From the NCBI GenBank assembly GCA_964427535.1, contig CAYRVF010000044.1, positions 1 through 36,342 on the forward strand: a stretch of DNA of 36,342 nt, in the 5' to 3' direction. This document shows, piece by piece, positions 15,494 to 23,791 of the stretch; the first letter of the stretch is position 1, and each line of letters begins with the position of its first letter. Under the pieces are notes generated by a model. That model did no database searches, was not told the origin of the DNA, and worked only from the letters and a program-made list of their open reading frames with translations. A program made the position numbers and the translations under genes. This stretch comes from CAYRVF01 sp964427535 (lineage in GTDB: Bacteria; Chloroflexota; Ktedonobacteria; Ktedonobacterales; JADMIN01).

Positions 15494-17932
15494 ATGTCGG
15501 CACACCGCACACCGAATGGAGAAGCGCCTTCTATCGAAGGGACCAGCGCGTCTCAACCCCCTGCCGCGCATCCCTACAGACAGCACAGGCCAGCCTCGCG
15601 ACGCGCATCCGCCGACGCCGAAGATCGCTTCCGCGCGCTCGCGCAGGCAACGGGCGCATTAGTGTGGTCCGTCTCCGCCGACGCGCGTTCCATCGAGACC
15701 GCTGGCTGGACCGGGTTCACCGGCCAGAGCGCGAGCGAGGTACGCGACTGGGGCTGGCTCGACGCCATCCACCCCGACGACCGCGAGATGGCAAGACGCG
15801 GCCTGCTAGACGCCGTCGAACATCCACATCCTGTAAGCGGTCACATCCGCGTCCGACGGCAGGACGGCGAGTACCGCGTCATGCAGGTGCGCGCCGTGCC
15901 CGTCTTCGACTCCCGGAAGGCGCTGCGGGAATGGGTGGGCGTCTGCACTGACATCACCGATCAGCTACAGCAGCAACGCGCCCTGGCGGAGTACGCCGCC
16001 GCGCTCCCGCCCGTGGACGGCGCGACTGCCGAAAGGCTCCCATCGCATCAACTGCTCGAAGCCATCTCTGACGGCTTTCTCACGGTCGATGCGCTGGGCA
16101 GGCTGACATATGTGAATGCGGCGGTGGAGCAGGTGATCGGCAGGGACCGCGCCGAACTGCTGGGTCGCAACGTGTGGGACGTCTTCCCGGTGGCCGTCGG
16201 GCTGCCGTTCTTCTCGGAGTACCAGCGTGTCGTGCGCGAAGGGAAGCCCGCGCTCTTCGAGGCATACTACCCGCCACTCGACCGCTGGTACGAGACGCGT
16301 ATTTATCCGGCACAGGGTGGCGCGACGACATTTCTCGTCGACATCACCTCGCAAAAGCGGCGCGAGGCCGAACAGATGCGACAACTGGCCGCCGAGCGTG
16401 AAGCGCGGAAGGCTACCGTCGTCGGACACATCCGGTTTCAGCGGCTGATGGACGCGAACGTCGTCGGCATCCTGGTGGGCGACCGCGAGTGCGTGCTCGA
16501 ATGCAACGACACCTTCCTCGACATGACTGGCTACACCCGCGCCGACCTAGAAGACGGACTGCTCACCTGGGAGCGCCTGACGCCGTTGGAGCAGCAAGAG
16601 CCTGACCGCCAGGCGCTAGAGGCTGTGCTCGCAAGCGACCCGACGACGGTGCTCAATGTCCCGCCGTTTGAGAAAGAGTATGTGCGCGCGGATGGCAGCA
16701 CGGTGCCCGTCTTGATTGGGCTGGTGGAGCTGGAGCACGAGCCGCTCTCGGTGCTCTGCTTCGCCGTCGACCTCAGCGAGCGCAAGCGGTTGGAGCGCGC
16801 ACTCGCCGACCAGGCGGTCGAGCTCGACGCGATTCTGCAAGCCATGGCGGACGGGCTGTTGCTCTACGACGCCGAGGGACGTATCCGGCGCGTCAATCGC
16901 TATGCGCGCGACCGCCTCGGACTCGCCCAGCCGATCTGGGATCTCTATCGGACCACGACTTTCGATGAGCGTGCTGCCCTCCTTGCGTCCGGGGCGCAGT
17001 CCAGCGCCACGCTGCCTCTGGAGCACCTCCCGGTGCGGCAGGTACTGCGCGGCGAGATTCAGCCGGGATCGCCCCCAGCCGATATCGCGATAACCGGACC
17101 AGACGGCGAGAGCTGTGTCTTCAGTGTGAGCGGTGAGCCGCTCTACGATAACGCCGGGCACATCAACGCCGCGGTCATGCTGCTGCGCGACGTGACGGAG
17201 GAGCGCGAGCTGGAGCAGCAAAAGGCCGAGTTGCTACGGGTCGTCGCGCACGATCTGGCCAACCCCGTCTCCGCGATGCAGCTCTACATCCAGATGGAGC
17301 AGCGCCGTCTCGCCCGGAGCTATGCGACACCACCAGATGCGGGGAGTGGTCTCGCGCCCGCCGTCGAGCATGCGATGGTGCGCATCGACCGGCTGCTGCG
17401 CGATCTGCAGGTCGCGGTCGGCGCGGAGGCGGGCGCGCTTCGTATCGAACCGGCACGCATCGATCTGGCCGCGCTGTGCCGGCACGAAGCAGAGCTGCAG
17501 CAGGCCGTGACGGGCCGCACGATCGAGCTGCGGCTGCCCGAGGGGGTGGTTTCGCTGCTCGCGGACCCCGAGCGTATCGGCCAGGTGGTCGCGAACCTGC
17601 TCTTTAACGCGCTCAAATATTCGCCGCCTAATCGTGAGGTCACGCTGACGGTCTCCGTGGAGCGCGAGTGGGCGCGTGTCGCGGTGACGGACCACGGCCC
17701 CGGCATTCCCGCTCATGAGTTGTCGCAGCTCTTTCACCAGTTCCACCGCGTGTCCACCATCCAGGCGCAGCGCGGTTTCGGCGCCAGCCTCGGCCTCGGG
17801 CTCTACATCAGCCGTTCTATCGTCGAGCGCCATGGCGGCACCATCCACGTCGAGAGCGAAGTAGGGGAAGGCTCGACGTTCTGGTTCATGCTGCCACTTC
17901 CGCCGCGACCAGATGCGCTCCCCGAAAGCTGA
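15494..17932 (+). CDS. Soluble multi-PAS sensor histidine kinase
   Basis: An 812-residue kinase with no membrane segment, so it senses a cytoplasmic signal. Four PAS domains are apparent at about residues 45-155 (ending VGVCTDITDQ), 185-300 (FLTVDALGRLTYVN to LVDITSQKRRE), 320-435 (GILVGDRECVLECN to CFAVDLSERKR) and 445-565 (GLLLYDAEGRIRRVN to MLLRDVTEERE). The dimerisation helix carries the phospho-acceptor His586 in VAHDLANPVSA. The ATPase domain has the N box NLLFNALKYSPP, G1 DHGPGIP and G2 GFGASLGLGLYISRSIVE. The ATG at 15494 follows GGGGAGG. There is no response regulator next to it; the nearest receiver is at 21227. The signal is unknown; PAS domains often bind haem, flavin or small molecules. 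Confidence 0.95.
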   Translation: MSAHRTPNGEAPSIEGTSASQPPAAHPYRQHRPASRRASADAEDRFRALAQATGALVWSVSADARSIETAGWTGFTGQSASEVRDWGWLDAIHPDDREMARRGLLDAVEHPHPVSGHIRVRRQDGEYRVMQVRAVPVFDSRKALREWVGVCTDITDQLQQQRALAEYAAALPPVDGATAERLPSHQLLEAISDGFLTVDALGRLTYVNAAVEQVIGRDRAELLGRNVWDVFPVAVGLPFFSEYQRVVREGKPALFEAYYPPLDRWYETRIYPAQGGATTFLVDITSQKRREAEQMRQLAAEREARKATVVGHIRFQRLMDANVVGILVGDRECVLECNDTFLDMTGYTRADLEDGLLTWERLTPLEQQEPDRQALEAVLASDPTTVLNVPPFEKEYVRADGSTVPVLIGLVELEHEPLSVLCFAVDLSERKRLERALADQAVELDAILQAMADGLLLYDAEGRIRRVNRYARDRLGLAQPIWDLYRTTTFDERAALLASGAQSSATLPLEHLPVRQVLRGEIQPGSPPADIAITGPDGESCVFSVSGEPLYDNAGHINAAVMLLRDVTEERELEQQKAELLRVVAHDLANPVSAMQLYIQMEQRRLARSYATPPDAGSGLAPAVEHAMVRIDRLLRDLQVAVGAEAGALRIEPARIDLAALCRHEAELQQAVTGRTIELRLPEGVVSLLADPERIGQVVANLLFNALKYSPPNREVTLTVSVEREWARVAVTDHGPGIPAHELSQLFHQFHRVSTIQAQRGFGASLGLGLYISRSIVERHGGTIHVESEVGEGSTFWFMLPLPPRPDALPES

Positions 17933-18176
17933 CCGTGCGCCGAGGGAAGGAGACATGCGGAAAAGTGGGCATGGGCAATTCGCGCACCGCAGGGTACACT
18001 AGAGCTACCGCATGTGGTCTCCGCGAGCGGTGCTGCGCGACTCGCCTCTGTCCCTACCTCACGCCAGCGCCGCGGCGGGTGATCCCGCGAGCCGTACTGA
18101 GGTCGCGTCGTCAGTGCGACCCGACCCCAACCAGTTCGTAGCCCACAAGCACATGTTCCGAGCGGACGAGGTGAAG

Positions 18177-18968
18177 ATGATGAGCACGCCTCCCGAGAAC
18201 ACGACGCCCAGTTCAAGCGCTAGCACACCGGCTCGCGACGAAGCGGCGTGGGCGCGTCCCGTCGCCGCGCTGCGTGTGCGCGAGGTGCCCGCCGGCGCGG
18301 TCAACCTGAATGTGGACGGCCGGGGCGTCGCTGGACCGCTGCAGGGGTTCGGCCCCCTCTGGCAGAAGACCTATCGCATCCGCCTGGAGGGCGTGAACGT
18401 GCGGCCCACCGAGGTGATTGCGCTCTGGAAGGAGCACTTCTCGGAGCTACAGCCGCCACAGAACCGGTTCTACCCGTCGCTCAGCGGTCTCCAGCCGGGT
18501 GAGATCGTGCTGCTCAACGCGACCGTCGGCGGCATCCCCATCGACGCCGCCATGATGGTGCTCTACGCGGACGACGAATCCTTCACGCTGATGACACCAC
18601 AGGGCCTGCCAGAGGCGGGCTGGATCATGTCCAGCGCATATGAGGACGATGGCGTCACCGTGGCGCAAATCGTCACACAGGGCCGCAGCGCCGACCCGAT
18701 CTACGAGATGGGGTTCCGCGTCGTCGGCGCCCGCGCCCAGGAGCGCATCTGGGTGCATGTGCTCACCCATCTCGCCGCGAGCTACGGCGTGTCGGGACCG
18801 GTCAGCGTGGAGCGCGTCTGCCTCGATCCGCATATCCAGTGGCGACGGGCGGGCAACGTCTTCATCAACGCCGGCGTGCGCACGGTCTTCTACCTGATGC
18901 TCGTGCCCCTACGAGCGGTCGTGCGCTATGGGGCGATACGGCGGCAAGCCGATCGCAATTCCCCCTGA
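18177..18968 (+). CDS. Hypothetical protein, START/SRPBCC-like fold suspected
   Basis: A 263-residue protein I do not recognise by name. After a Ser/Thr/Pro-rich N-terminus of about 40 residues comes a domain of about 190 residues. It has an alternating beta pattern, GPLWQKTYRIRLEGV, then EVIALWKEHFSEL and later SFTLMTPQGLPEAGWIMSS, which looks like the ligand-binding helix-grip fold of SRPBCC proteins. The C-terminus has a hydrophobic helix (TVFYLMLVPLRAVVRYG) that could touch a membrane. Start is one of two adjacent ATGs at 18177 and 18180, after GACGAGGTG. It follows the PAS kinase gene by 244 bases in the same direction. The fold call is tentative and no function is offered. Confidence 0.7.
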   Translation: MMSTPPENTTPSSSASTPARDEAAWARPVAALRVREVPAGAVNLNVDGRGVAGPLQGFGPLWQKTYRIRLEGVNVRPTEVIALWKEHFSELQPPQNRFYPSLSGLQPGEIVLLNATVGGIPIDAAMMVLYADDESFTLMTPQGLPEAGWIMSSAYEDDGVTVAQIVTQGRSADPIYEMGFRVVGARAQERIWVHVLTHLAASYGVSGPVSVERVCLDPHIQWRRAGNVFINAGVRTVFYLMLVPLRAVVRYGAIRRQADRNSP

Positions 18969-18995
18969 CATATCCGAACATATAGCTCGCGTCAT

Positions 18996-19034
18996 TCGGC
19001 GGGAGGGCGACTACCATCCCGTCCCTCCCGCCGA
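18996..19034. terminator. Bidirectional hairpin terminator
   Basis: Arms TCGGCGGGAGGG and CCCTCCCGCCGA pair perfectly over 12 bp around a 15-base loop. It begins 28 bases after the stop of the gene at 18177-18968 and lies 5 bases beyond the 3' end of the amidohydrolase remnant on the other strand. This is the expected place for a shared terminator of two converging genes. Confidence 0.65.
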
Positions 19035-19039
19035 GCGCG

Positions 19040-19246
19040 TCAGGCCCCCGCTGAGAGTAGACCACTGGGATCGTAGACGGGACGCCCGCCAACCAGCGTG
19101 AACACCGGGCGCAGTGCGAGCACGTCGGCAGGCATGCAGGTCGCGGGGTCTTGCTCGAAGGCAACGAGATCGGCCGGACGGCACTGGGCGATGGTGGGCG
19201 AGATTGCCGGCTTCCAGTGCGGAAATAGATGGCATCCCGCTGGCAA
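19040..19246 (-). pseudogene. Decayed C-terminal remnant of an amidohydrolase (YtcJ-like family)
   Basis: The minus-strand frame ends PADLVAFEQDPATCMPADVLALRPVFTLVGGRPVYD before a stop at 19040 (quoted in two parts: PADLVAFEQDPATCMP and ADVLALRPVFTLVGGRPVYD). This is the hallmark C-terminus of metal-dependent amidohydrolases, where 'G-K-x-A-D-L-V-V-L-D-x-D-P' leads to 'V-x-x-T-x-V-G-G-R-x-V-Y'. Just upstream the matching sequence SALEAGNLA sits in another frame, which suggests a frameshift or small insertion near 19175-19215. The rest of the gene (normally about 500 residues) is absent: DNA further upstream is the promoter region of the gene at 19399. I read it as a relic left by deletion or rearrangement. 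Confidence 0.7.
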
Positions 19247-19312
19247 GGAGGAAGCGAAAGAAGCGCTGCCTGACTGGCCGTTTGTAGAGGAATCGCTACG
19301 TAGGATCAGAAT

Positions 19313-19343
19313 TTGCCGTGAGACTGCGCTCCAGGCATATAAT
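19313..19343 (+). promoter_or_regulatory. Candidate promoter of the DinB/ClbS-like gene
   Basis: A perfect TATAAT at 19338-19343 with TTGCCG at 19313-19318; the 19-base spacing is longer than ideal. The ATG at 19399 is 55 bases downstream. Confidence 0.45.
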
Positions 19344-19398
19344 AAGCGCTCTGAGTACGCGATCTGAACGCCGCTGAGATCTTCATCTGGAGGGCAGT

Positions 19399-19905
19399 AT
19401 GAGCCTCACCACGAGCAAAGCGCAGCTCCTCACTGATCTGCACGAGGAACAGGCCAACTGGGAGGCGCTTCTGGGCGACATCGGCGAAGAACACATGACA
19501 CAGCCGGGCGTCGCTGGAGAGTGGTCGATCAAGGACATCGTCGCACACCTGACAGGCTGGCGTCGTAGGACGGTTGAGCGATTCCAGGCAGCTCTGCGCC
19601 ATAAACCATCGCCCCCACCACCCTGGCCGCCGCACTTACAGACGGACGACGAGATCAATGCATGGATCTACGCAGCCAACCGTGACCGCTCACTATCCGA
19701 CGTGCTGCAGGAGTCGCGCACTGTCTTTCAGCAGCTCGTGGATACGCTCAGCGCGTTCCCTGAAGCAGAACTGCTAGACCCCAAGCGCTTCGCATGGCTG
19801 GAGGGCGAGCAGTGGAATGGCGCGGCTTTCTTCGCCCATTTTCATGAGGAACATGAGACAGACATGCGGGCCTGGCTGGGCCACATAAGGCAGGAGGGGA
19901 ACTAA
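19399..19905 (+). CDS. DinB/ClbS-DfsB-like four-helix protein
   Basis: A 168-residue all-helical protein with the features of the DinB-related ClbS/DfsB family: N-terminal LLTDLHEEQANWEALL, the WSIKDIVAHLTGWRRR stretch with its conserved His and Trp, and C-terminal NGAAFFAHFHEEHETDMRAWL with further His residues. Family members are metal-binding or hydrolase-like, and some (ClbS) protect against a genotoxin; the role here is not known. The ATG at 19399 follows GGAGGG. It has its own promoter candidate at 19313-19343. An inverted repeat follows at 19955-20009. Confidence 0.85.
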   Translation: MSLTTSKAQLLTDLHEEQANWEALLGDIGEEHMTQPGVAGEWSIKDIVAHLTGWRRRTVERFQAALRHKPSPPPPWPPHLQTDDEINAWIYAANRDRSLSDVLQESRTVFQQLVDTLSAFPEAELLDPKRFAWLEGEQWNGAAFFAHFHEEHETDMRAWLGHIRQEGN

Positions 19906-19954
19906 GCCTGGGGGTATGCTTGTTGGGGCATACATGGAACACAATTAACGCAAC

Positions 19955-20009
19955 ACGGCATGTCCCGCCGATCCGTCGGTTGCCGATAGGCCGGGGAGGC
20001 ATGCCGTGC
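19955..20009. terminator. Long-range inverted repeat between converging genes
   Basis: Arms CACGGCATG (19955-19963) and CATGCCGTG (20001-20009) pair perfectly, with GC-rich sequence between that can pair further. A smaller hairpin, GTATGC/GCATAC, precedes it at about 19914-19933. It lies between the converging genes ending at 19905 and 20052 and may terminate both. Confidence 0.45.
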
Positions 20010-20051
20010 TGTGTGCTCACACGTGCCGTAAGCTGTGAGTATGAACTACCG

Positions 20052-20339
20052 CTAGTCCGCCGCGGCAGCCGTCTCTTCAGGCTGCCCGGCCACCTGGTGG
20101 CGCCGCACCGCGTCGATGATGGCGCTGTTCTCCGGGAAGCCGCCGTCACGGTACATCGAGTGGACGAGCTCGCCGTCGACCGTCACCTCGAACGACCCGT
20201 CGTACCACGGCAGAATCTCAATCTCGGAGAGCTCGTGGCGGAACTCTTTCATCAGCGCTTCGGCGAGACCAAGCGTGTACGACTCGTACCCACACTCCGA
20301 GCAGTAGGCGATCGTCACTTTGACGAGCCGTTTCTCCAT
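20052..20339 (-). CDS. SelW/Rdx-family thiol-redox protein (Cys form)
   Basis: A 95-residue protein of the SelT/SelW/SelH (Rdx) family, thioredoxin-like fold, cytoplasmic. The redox motif C-S-E-C is at residues 13-16 in VTIAYCSECGYES; in selenoprotein W the second position of the pair is selenocysteine (CxxU), here replaced by Cys. The domain continues with IEILPWYDGSFEVTVDGELV and the C-terminal FPENSAIIDAVR, both typical. The ATG at 20339 follows GGAGGGA at about 10 bases. It lies 37 bases after the thioredoxin-fold gene on the same strand, so the two probably form one redox operon. The partner and substrate are unknown. Confidence 0.88.
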   Translation of the reverse strand: MEKRLVKVTIAYCSECGYESYTLGLAEALMKEFRHELSEIEILPWYDGSFEVTVDGELVHSMYRDGGFPENSAIIDAVRRHQVAGQPEETAAAAD

Positions 20340-20376
20340 AAACCTGACTCTCCCTCCAACACCCCACGCCTCGGGA

Positions 20377-20979
20377 CTATGCGCGCACAGCCTCGAGAAT
20401 CTTCCGCACCGCGCTCACGACATCCTGGTTGTCGGCGCGGCGCGACTCGTCGTTCCGCAGACTGGCCGTTGCCGACATCACCTGCGTGCGGACATCCTCG
20501 GGAAGCTGCGTGATGGGCGTGTCCGGCGAGCCAAACTCGGGATGCTGCGCGAAGAGCTGGCGCTTCTGGGCATCGCGCCGTTCCGTCACGCTGTCGGGCC
20601 GCTCGATGAAGTGCCCGATCTCGCGGAACTGTTCGTCGAAGAACACGAAGACCGGAATCGAGCGGTACTGCCCTTCCTTGAGATACTGATCCATGATGTC
20701 GAGGTTCTTGTCGCGCAGGAAGACCCGGATATTGAACTTGCCGGTCTCCTGGGCGAGCCTGCCAAGCACCGGCAGATTGTCGATGACATCTCCGCACCAA
20801 TCCTCGGCGATGACCAACACGTTGACGGTCTGGGGCAGCGACCGCAGCGCCTCCACATCCTCCGGAGCAAACTGCGCGAATCGCTCGTTGGCCTGGAAGC
20901 GCTCCTGGTTGCGCGTCATCTGCGCCTTGTACTCATCGTAGGTCATGCCTTGCTCAAACCGCTCACGCGAAACAGCCAC
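20377..20979 (-). CDS. Thioredoxin-fold protein (Thioredoxin_9-like), single active-site Cys
   Basis: A 200-residue cytoplasmic thioredoxin-fold protein. The core is VNVLVIAEDWCGDVIDNLPVL, where the usual CxxC is reduced to one cysteine, Cys62 (WCGDV). FNIRVFLRDKNLDIMDQYL, the cis-Pro stretch YRSIPVFVFFDE and a helical C-terminus follow. This pattern fits the Thioredoxin_9 group. With only one Cys it may form mixed disulphides or act as a peroxidase- or glutaredoxin-like partner rather than a classical disulphide reductase. The start is GTG at 20979, 6 bases after AGGAGGA; an upstream in-frame start has no such site. It is the first gene of the unit with the SelW-like gene. A promoter is proposed at 21037-21066. 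Confidence 0.85.
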   Translation of the reverse strand: MAVSRERFEQGMTYDEYKAQMTRNQERFQANERFAQFAPEDVEALRSLPQTVNVLVIAEDWCGDVIDNLPVLGRLAQETGKFNIRVFLRDKNLDIMDQYLKEGQYRSIPVFVFFDEQFREIGHFIERPDSVTERRDAQKRQLFAQHPEFGSPDTPITQLPEDVRTQVMSATASLRNDESRRADNQDVVSAVRKILEAVRA

Positions 20980-21036
20980 AATGCTCCTCCTACTTCCAAT
21001 GTCCACACGGACGCGTGGCGTCCGAATACTGTAGAA

Positions 21037-21066
21037 AGTATAGCAACTATCGGAAGGGTTACTCAA
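21037..21066 (-). promoter_or_regulatory. Candidate promoter of the thioredoxin/SelW unit
   Basis: On the minus strand TTGAGT (21066-21061) and TATACT (21042-21037) are 18 bases apart. Transcription would start near 21030, giving a leader of about 50 bases to the GTG at 20979. Confidence 0.55.
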
Positions 21067-21159
21067 CAGTCCTGCACTGCAAGCGCCATACCGCCCTGAG
21101 AAGCCAGCAACGCGCTACACAAGCAATTTGGACTAAGCCGGCCTCTGGCGGGCGAACGA

Positions 21160-21170
21160 TATGGTACAGT
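21160..21170 (+). promoter_or_regulatory. Extended -10 promoter element TATGGTACAGT
   Basis: It is identical over 11 bases to the element upstream of the ROK gene (2248-2258) and close to the one before the amidase gene (31009-31019). The extended -10 layout TG-G-TACAGT lies 56 bases upstream of the ATG at 21227. No -35 box stands at normal distance. Confidence 0.5.
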
Positions 21171-21226
21171 GCAGGTGTTCGTCTGGTGATACGCCCAGCA
21201 GCGAACTACCTATCGGAGACCCGACC

Positions 21227-21661
21227 ATGTTCGACGAACCACAGCTTCCTCCGCTGCCTGCTGGGGAAGGCAAGCCGCACATTTACGTGATGAACTCTGA
21301 TGAGGCGTTTCTGGAGATGATCGCCGACCTGCTCAGCGACACCCGGGCGCACGTCACGCTGGAGCAACTGCGCCCAAACGTCGAGGTCAGCCTGGAGAAC
21401 CTCCGGCTCGCTCGCCCCGATCTGCTGATTCTCGATGTCGTGCCAGGCCAGAAGAGCTCGGCCATCCTCCTGGACCGCATGGAGCGGGACTCTGAGCTGC
21501 GGCGCTTGCCTGTGATCGTCGCATCCACGACGGGCCGCATCGCGGAAGAACTGGCGAACGAGCATGCCGACATCGTACGGGATGTCCTTCCCAAGCCATT
21601 CGAACTTGACGCCTTCTATCGCCTGCTGAACCGGCTCGTCGTCGGCATCGTCACTCGCTGA
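21227..21661 (+). CDS. Atypical single-domain response-regulator receiver protein
   Basis: A 144-residue CheY-like receiver with no output domain. Visible are the phospho-acceptor Asp70 in DLLILDVV, the switch Ser/Thr near 100-102 (VASTTG) and Lys123 in LPKPFE. The first acidic patch is altered: where receivers usually have two adjacent acids, this one has Ser24-Asp25 (YVMNSDEAF), so Mg2+ binding may be weaker. The ATG at 21227 has only a modest CGGAGA site. It could relay from a kinase such as the one at 15494, but there is no linkage that shows it. It is divergent from the redox unit. Confidence 0.85.
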   Translation: MFDEPQLPPLPAGEGKPHIYVMNSDEAFLEMIADLLSDTRAHVTLEQLRPNVEVSLENLRLARPDLLILDVVPGQKSSAILLDRMERDSELRRLPVIVASTTGRIAEELANEHADIVRDVLPKPFELDAFYRLLNRLVVGIVTR

Positions 21662-21817
21662 CCGGGGCCACACCACAGCCTGCACACCCGGCCAAGGTCC
21701 GTGTCCTCCCCCTCCGTCCGCACTGGCGCTGCTCTTGCGTATATCCGCGTCTTTTCAGACGAACGTTGATCGCGGCAGTCCAAGCGCGAGGCGTGAGACC
21801 GGTGAGGGGGAGGCTGG

Positions 21818-23638
21818 ATGAGCACTGAAAGCGAGTCGGCGGACGAGTGGCGCGTACCCGGCGAGGTGACGGTGGTATTCAACGCGCACGCCCGCCTCGG
21901 TGACGCGCGTGAGATGTCGCCCGCTGTGCTACAACAGGAGCTGTTCAGTCGCGGGCTCGCCGCGCGCGTCGTGACACCTGACGGCGAGGACGCGTGCGTC
22001 GACCTGACTGAGCAGGCGTGCCAGCGGGGGGCGCACGCGGTCGTGGCGGTCGGCGGCGACGGCACGGTCCGCGCCGTCATCCGTGGCATGCTGCGCTGCG
22101 ATCACCGGCCGCCACTCGGCATCGTGCCCGCGGGCACCATGAACAACATCGCCGCGACCTTCGCGCTCCCCGAGGATTTCGACGCCGCGCTGGACGTGCT
22201 GGCGGAGTGTCTCCGCGCCGAGTCCACCATCCCGTTCGACATCGGCCTGCTCGACGGCGCCCCCTTCGTGGAGGTGGCAGGCGCCGGTCTTCTGGCCGAG
22301 CTGCTGACCCTCGGCGAGCAGGCCAAAGAGACGCCCCAAAGCGCGGGTCGCGATCTGCTGGCGGCGCTGCGTGAGGTCGTCCGCGCGCGCCCGGCACCCG
22401 TCACACTCGTCCTGGACGGCGTGCGGCGCAGGACGCGCGCCCTGCAGGTGACCGTGTGCAACACGCCGACATTCGGAGCCCGCGTCGCGCTGAGCCCCAA
22501 CGCCCGCGTCGACGACGGCCTACTCGACGTGCTGGCGGAGGAGCGCACCTCCGGCGCGCGGATGCTGCTCGACCTCCTGCCTCGGATAGGTGGGCGGCGC
22601 GTGGCGACCCGTACGCTCTCGCGCTTCCAGGCGCGCACCGTGCGCATCGAGCCTGCCGTCCGCTGGCGCGCGCAGGCCGACGCGACAGACGCGGGCGACT
22701 GCGGTCCGGGCACCACACGCCGCGCGCTCACCCTCTCGGTGCTGCCCGCCGCGATTCGCGTCTGCGCCCGTGAGCGGCGGCGCGCCGGAGCCGATGTCCA
22801 GGCCGAGCCACCTCTTCGCACGCTCGAGCGCCTGGTGCCCGCCGCGACGGCCGACATTCCGCACGTGGCAGCAGAGGCAGTGGCGGAGGCAGAGAGCACG
22901 CTGCGCACAGAGGTAGCACGCGCGGTCGAGCCCCCGCGGTTGGCTGCGGCGCGACTCTCGCGACTGCGCTGGCTCTACCCGCTCGCGGGAGCCATCGCGC
23001 TGGGCGCGGGCCTCGCGGTGCGGCGGTGGGAGCTGTTGCCTGGCGACCTGCGCCTGACCCTCGCGATCCAGCGCCTGCGCTCGCCCTTCTTGGACCGCGT
23101 CCTCTCAGCGGTCGCGGCGCCGGGGTTTCCGCCGCTCTCGGTGGAGCTGATCGGAGTGGGCGTCGTCGGTCTTTGGCTGGCACACTTGCGGGTCGAAGCG
23201 ACATTTCTGCTCGCGGCCTCCGGTGCCAGCATCGCCGACGGCGCGCTCAAGGAGCTCGTACGGCGCAGGCGCCCGGTCGATGGACTGGTGCGCGTAGTGC
23301 GCAACATCCGCCAGCCCAGCTTCCCCAGCGGCCATGTGATGAGCTACGTCAGCGTCTTCGGGTTCCTGGCGGCAGCGACGCTCGTTCGCCTACGTCCGTC
23401 ACTTCTGCGCGCAGGGCTGCTCACGGCGGATGCGGCGATGATCGCGCTGGTTGGGCTGGCACGCGTGTATCTCGGCGCGCACTGGCCAAGCGACGTCGCC
23501 GCCGGATATCTCTTCGGCGGCATCTATCTCGGCGGCGTGCTTGAGCTGTACGCCCTCGCGCTCCGACGTCAGGCCGAAGCGAGTGCGAACGGCACCACGG
23601 AGCGCGCGCGAGGCGTCTGCCGTTCACGCGCCTCCTGA
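21818..23638 (+). CDS. Fusion of diacylglycerol/sphingosine kinase-like domain and PAP2 phosphatase
   Basis: A 606-residue protein with two opposite lipid activities. Residues about 15-310 form a DAGK-catalytic (lipid kinase) domain: VVFNAHARLGD, the nucleotide loop VGGDGTV (79-84) and GIVPAGTMNNIAATF. A linker of about 60 residues follows. The C-terminal half is a membrane PAP2 (phosphatidic acid phosphatase type 2) domain with about five to six helices and all three signature motifs: K478-x6-RP (KELVRRRRP), PSGH ending at His506, and RVYLGAHWPSD with His555 and Asp559. ATG at 21818 follows GGGGGAGG. Kinase plus phosphatase in one chain suggests control of a phospholipid/diacylglycerol balance or transfer from an undecaprenyl-type lipid. 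The substrate is unknown and each activity is inferred from motifs. Confidence 0.9.
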   Translation: MSTESESADEWRVPGEVTVVFNAHARLGDAREMSPAVLQQELFSRGLAARVVTPDGEDACVDLTEQACQRGAHAVVAVGGDGTVRAVIRGMLRCDHRPPLGIVPAGTMNNIAATFALPEDFDAALDVLAECLRAESTIPFDIGLLDGAPFVEVAGAGLLAELLTLGEQAKETPQSAGRDLLAALREVVRARPAPVTLVLDGVRRRTRALQVTVCNTPTFGARVALSPNARVDDGLLDVLAEERTSGARMLLDLLPRIGGRRVATRTLSRFQARTVRIEPAVRWRAQADATDAGDCGPGTTRRALTLSVLPAAIRVCARERRRAGADVQAEPPLRTLERLVPAATADIPHVAAEAVAEAESTLRTEVARAVEPPRLAAARLSRLRWLYPLAGAIALGAGLAVRRWELLPGDLRLTLAIQRLRSPFLDRVLSAVAAPGFPPLSVELIGVGVVGLWLAHLRVEATFLLAASGASIADGALKELVRRRRPVDGLVRVVRNIRQPSFPSGHVMSYVSVFGFLAAATLVRLRPSLLRAGLLTADAAMIALVGLARVYLGAHWPSDVAAGYLFGGIYLGGVLELYALALRRQAEASANGTTERARGVCRSRAS

Positions 23639-23791
23639 ACGACACCCGCCACGCACATGCGCGAGGCGACTACCCGCATGGGGAGTGTCGAGCAGGCGCA
23701 ATCTGTCGTACAGTGCCTCCGTGCCGCACAAGGCCATCCTCACCAACCGTCGCAGGCCAGCCACGTGACGATACAACCGGAGCGCAGCCCA

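Noticed and set aside
18177..18968. Membrane channel or lipid enzyme suggested by the C-terminal hydrophobic stretch
   Set aside because: Only one short hydrophobic segment with interspersed Arg; not enough for a transporter call.
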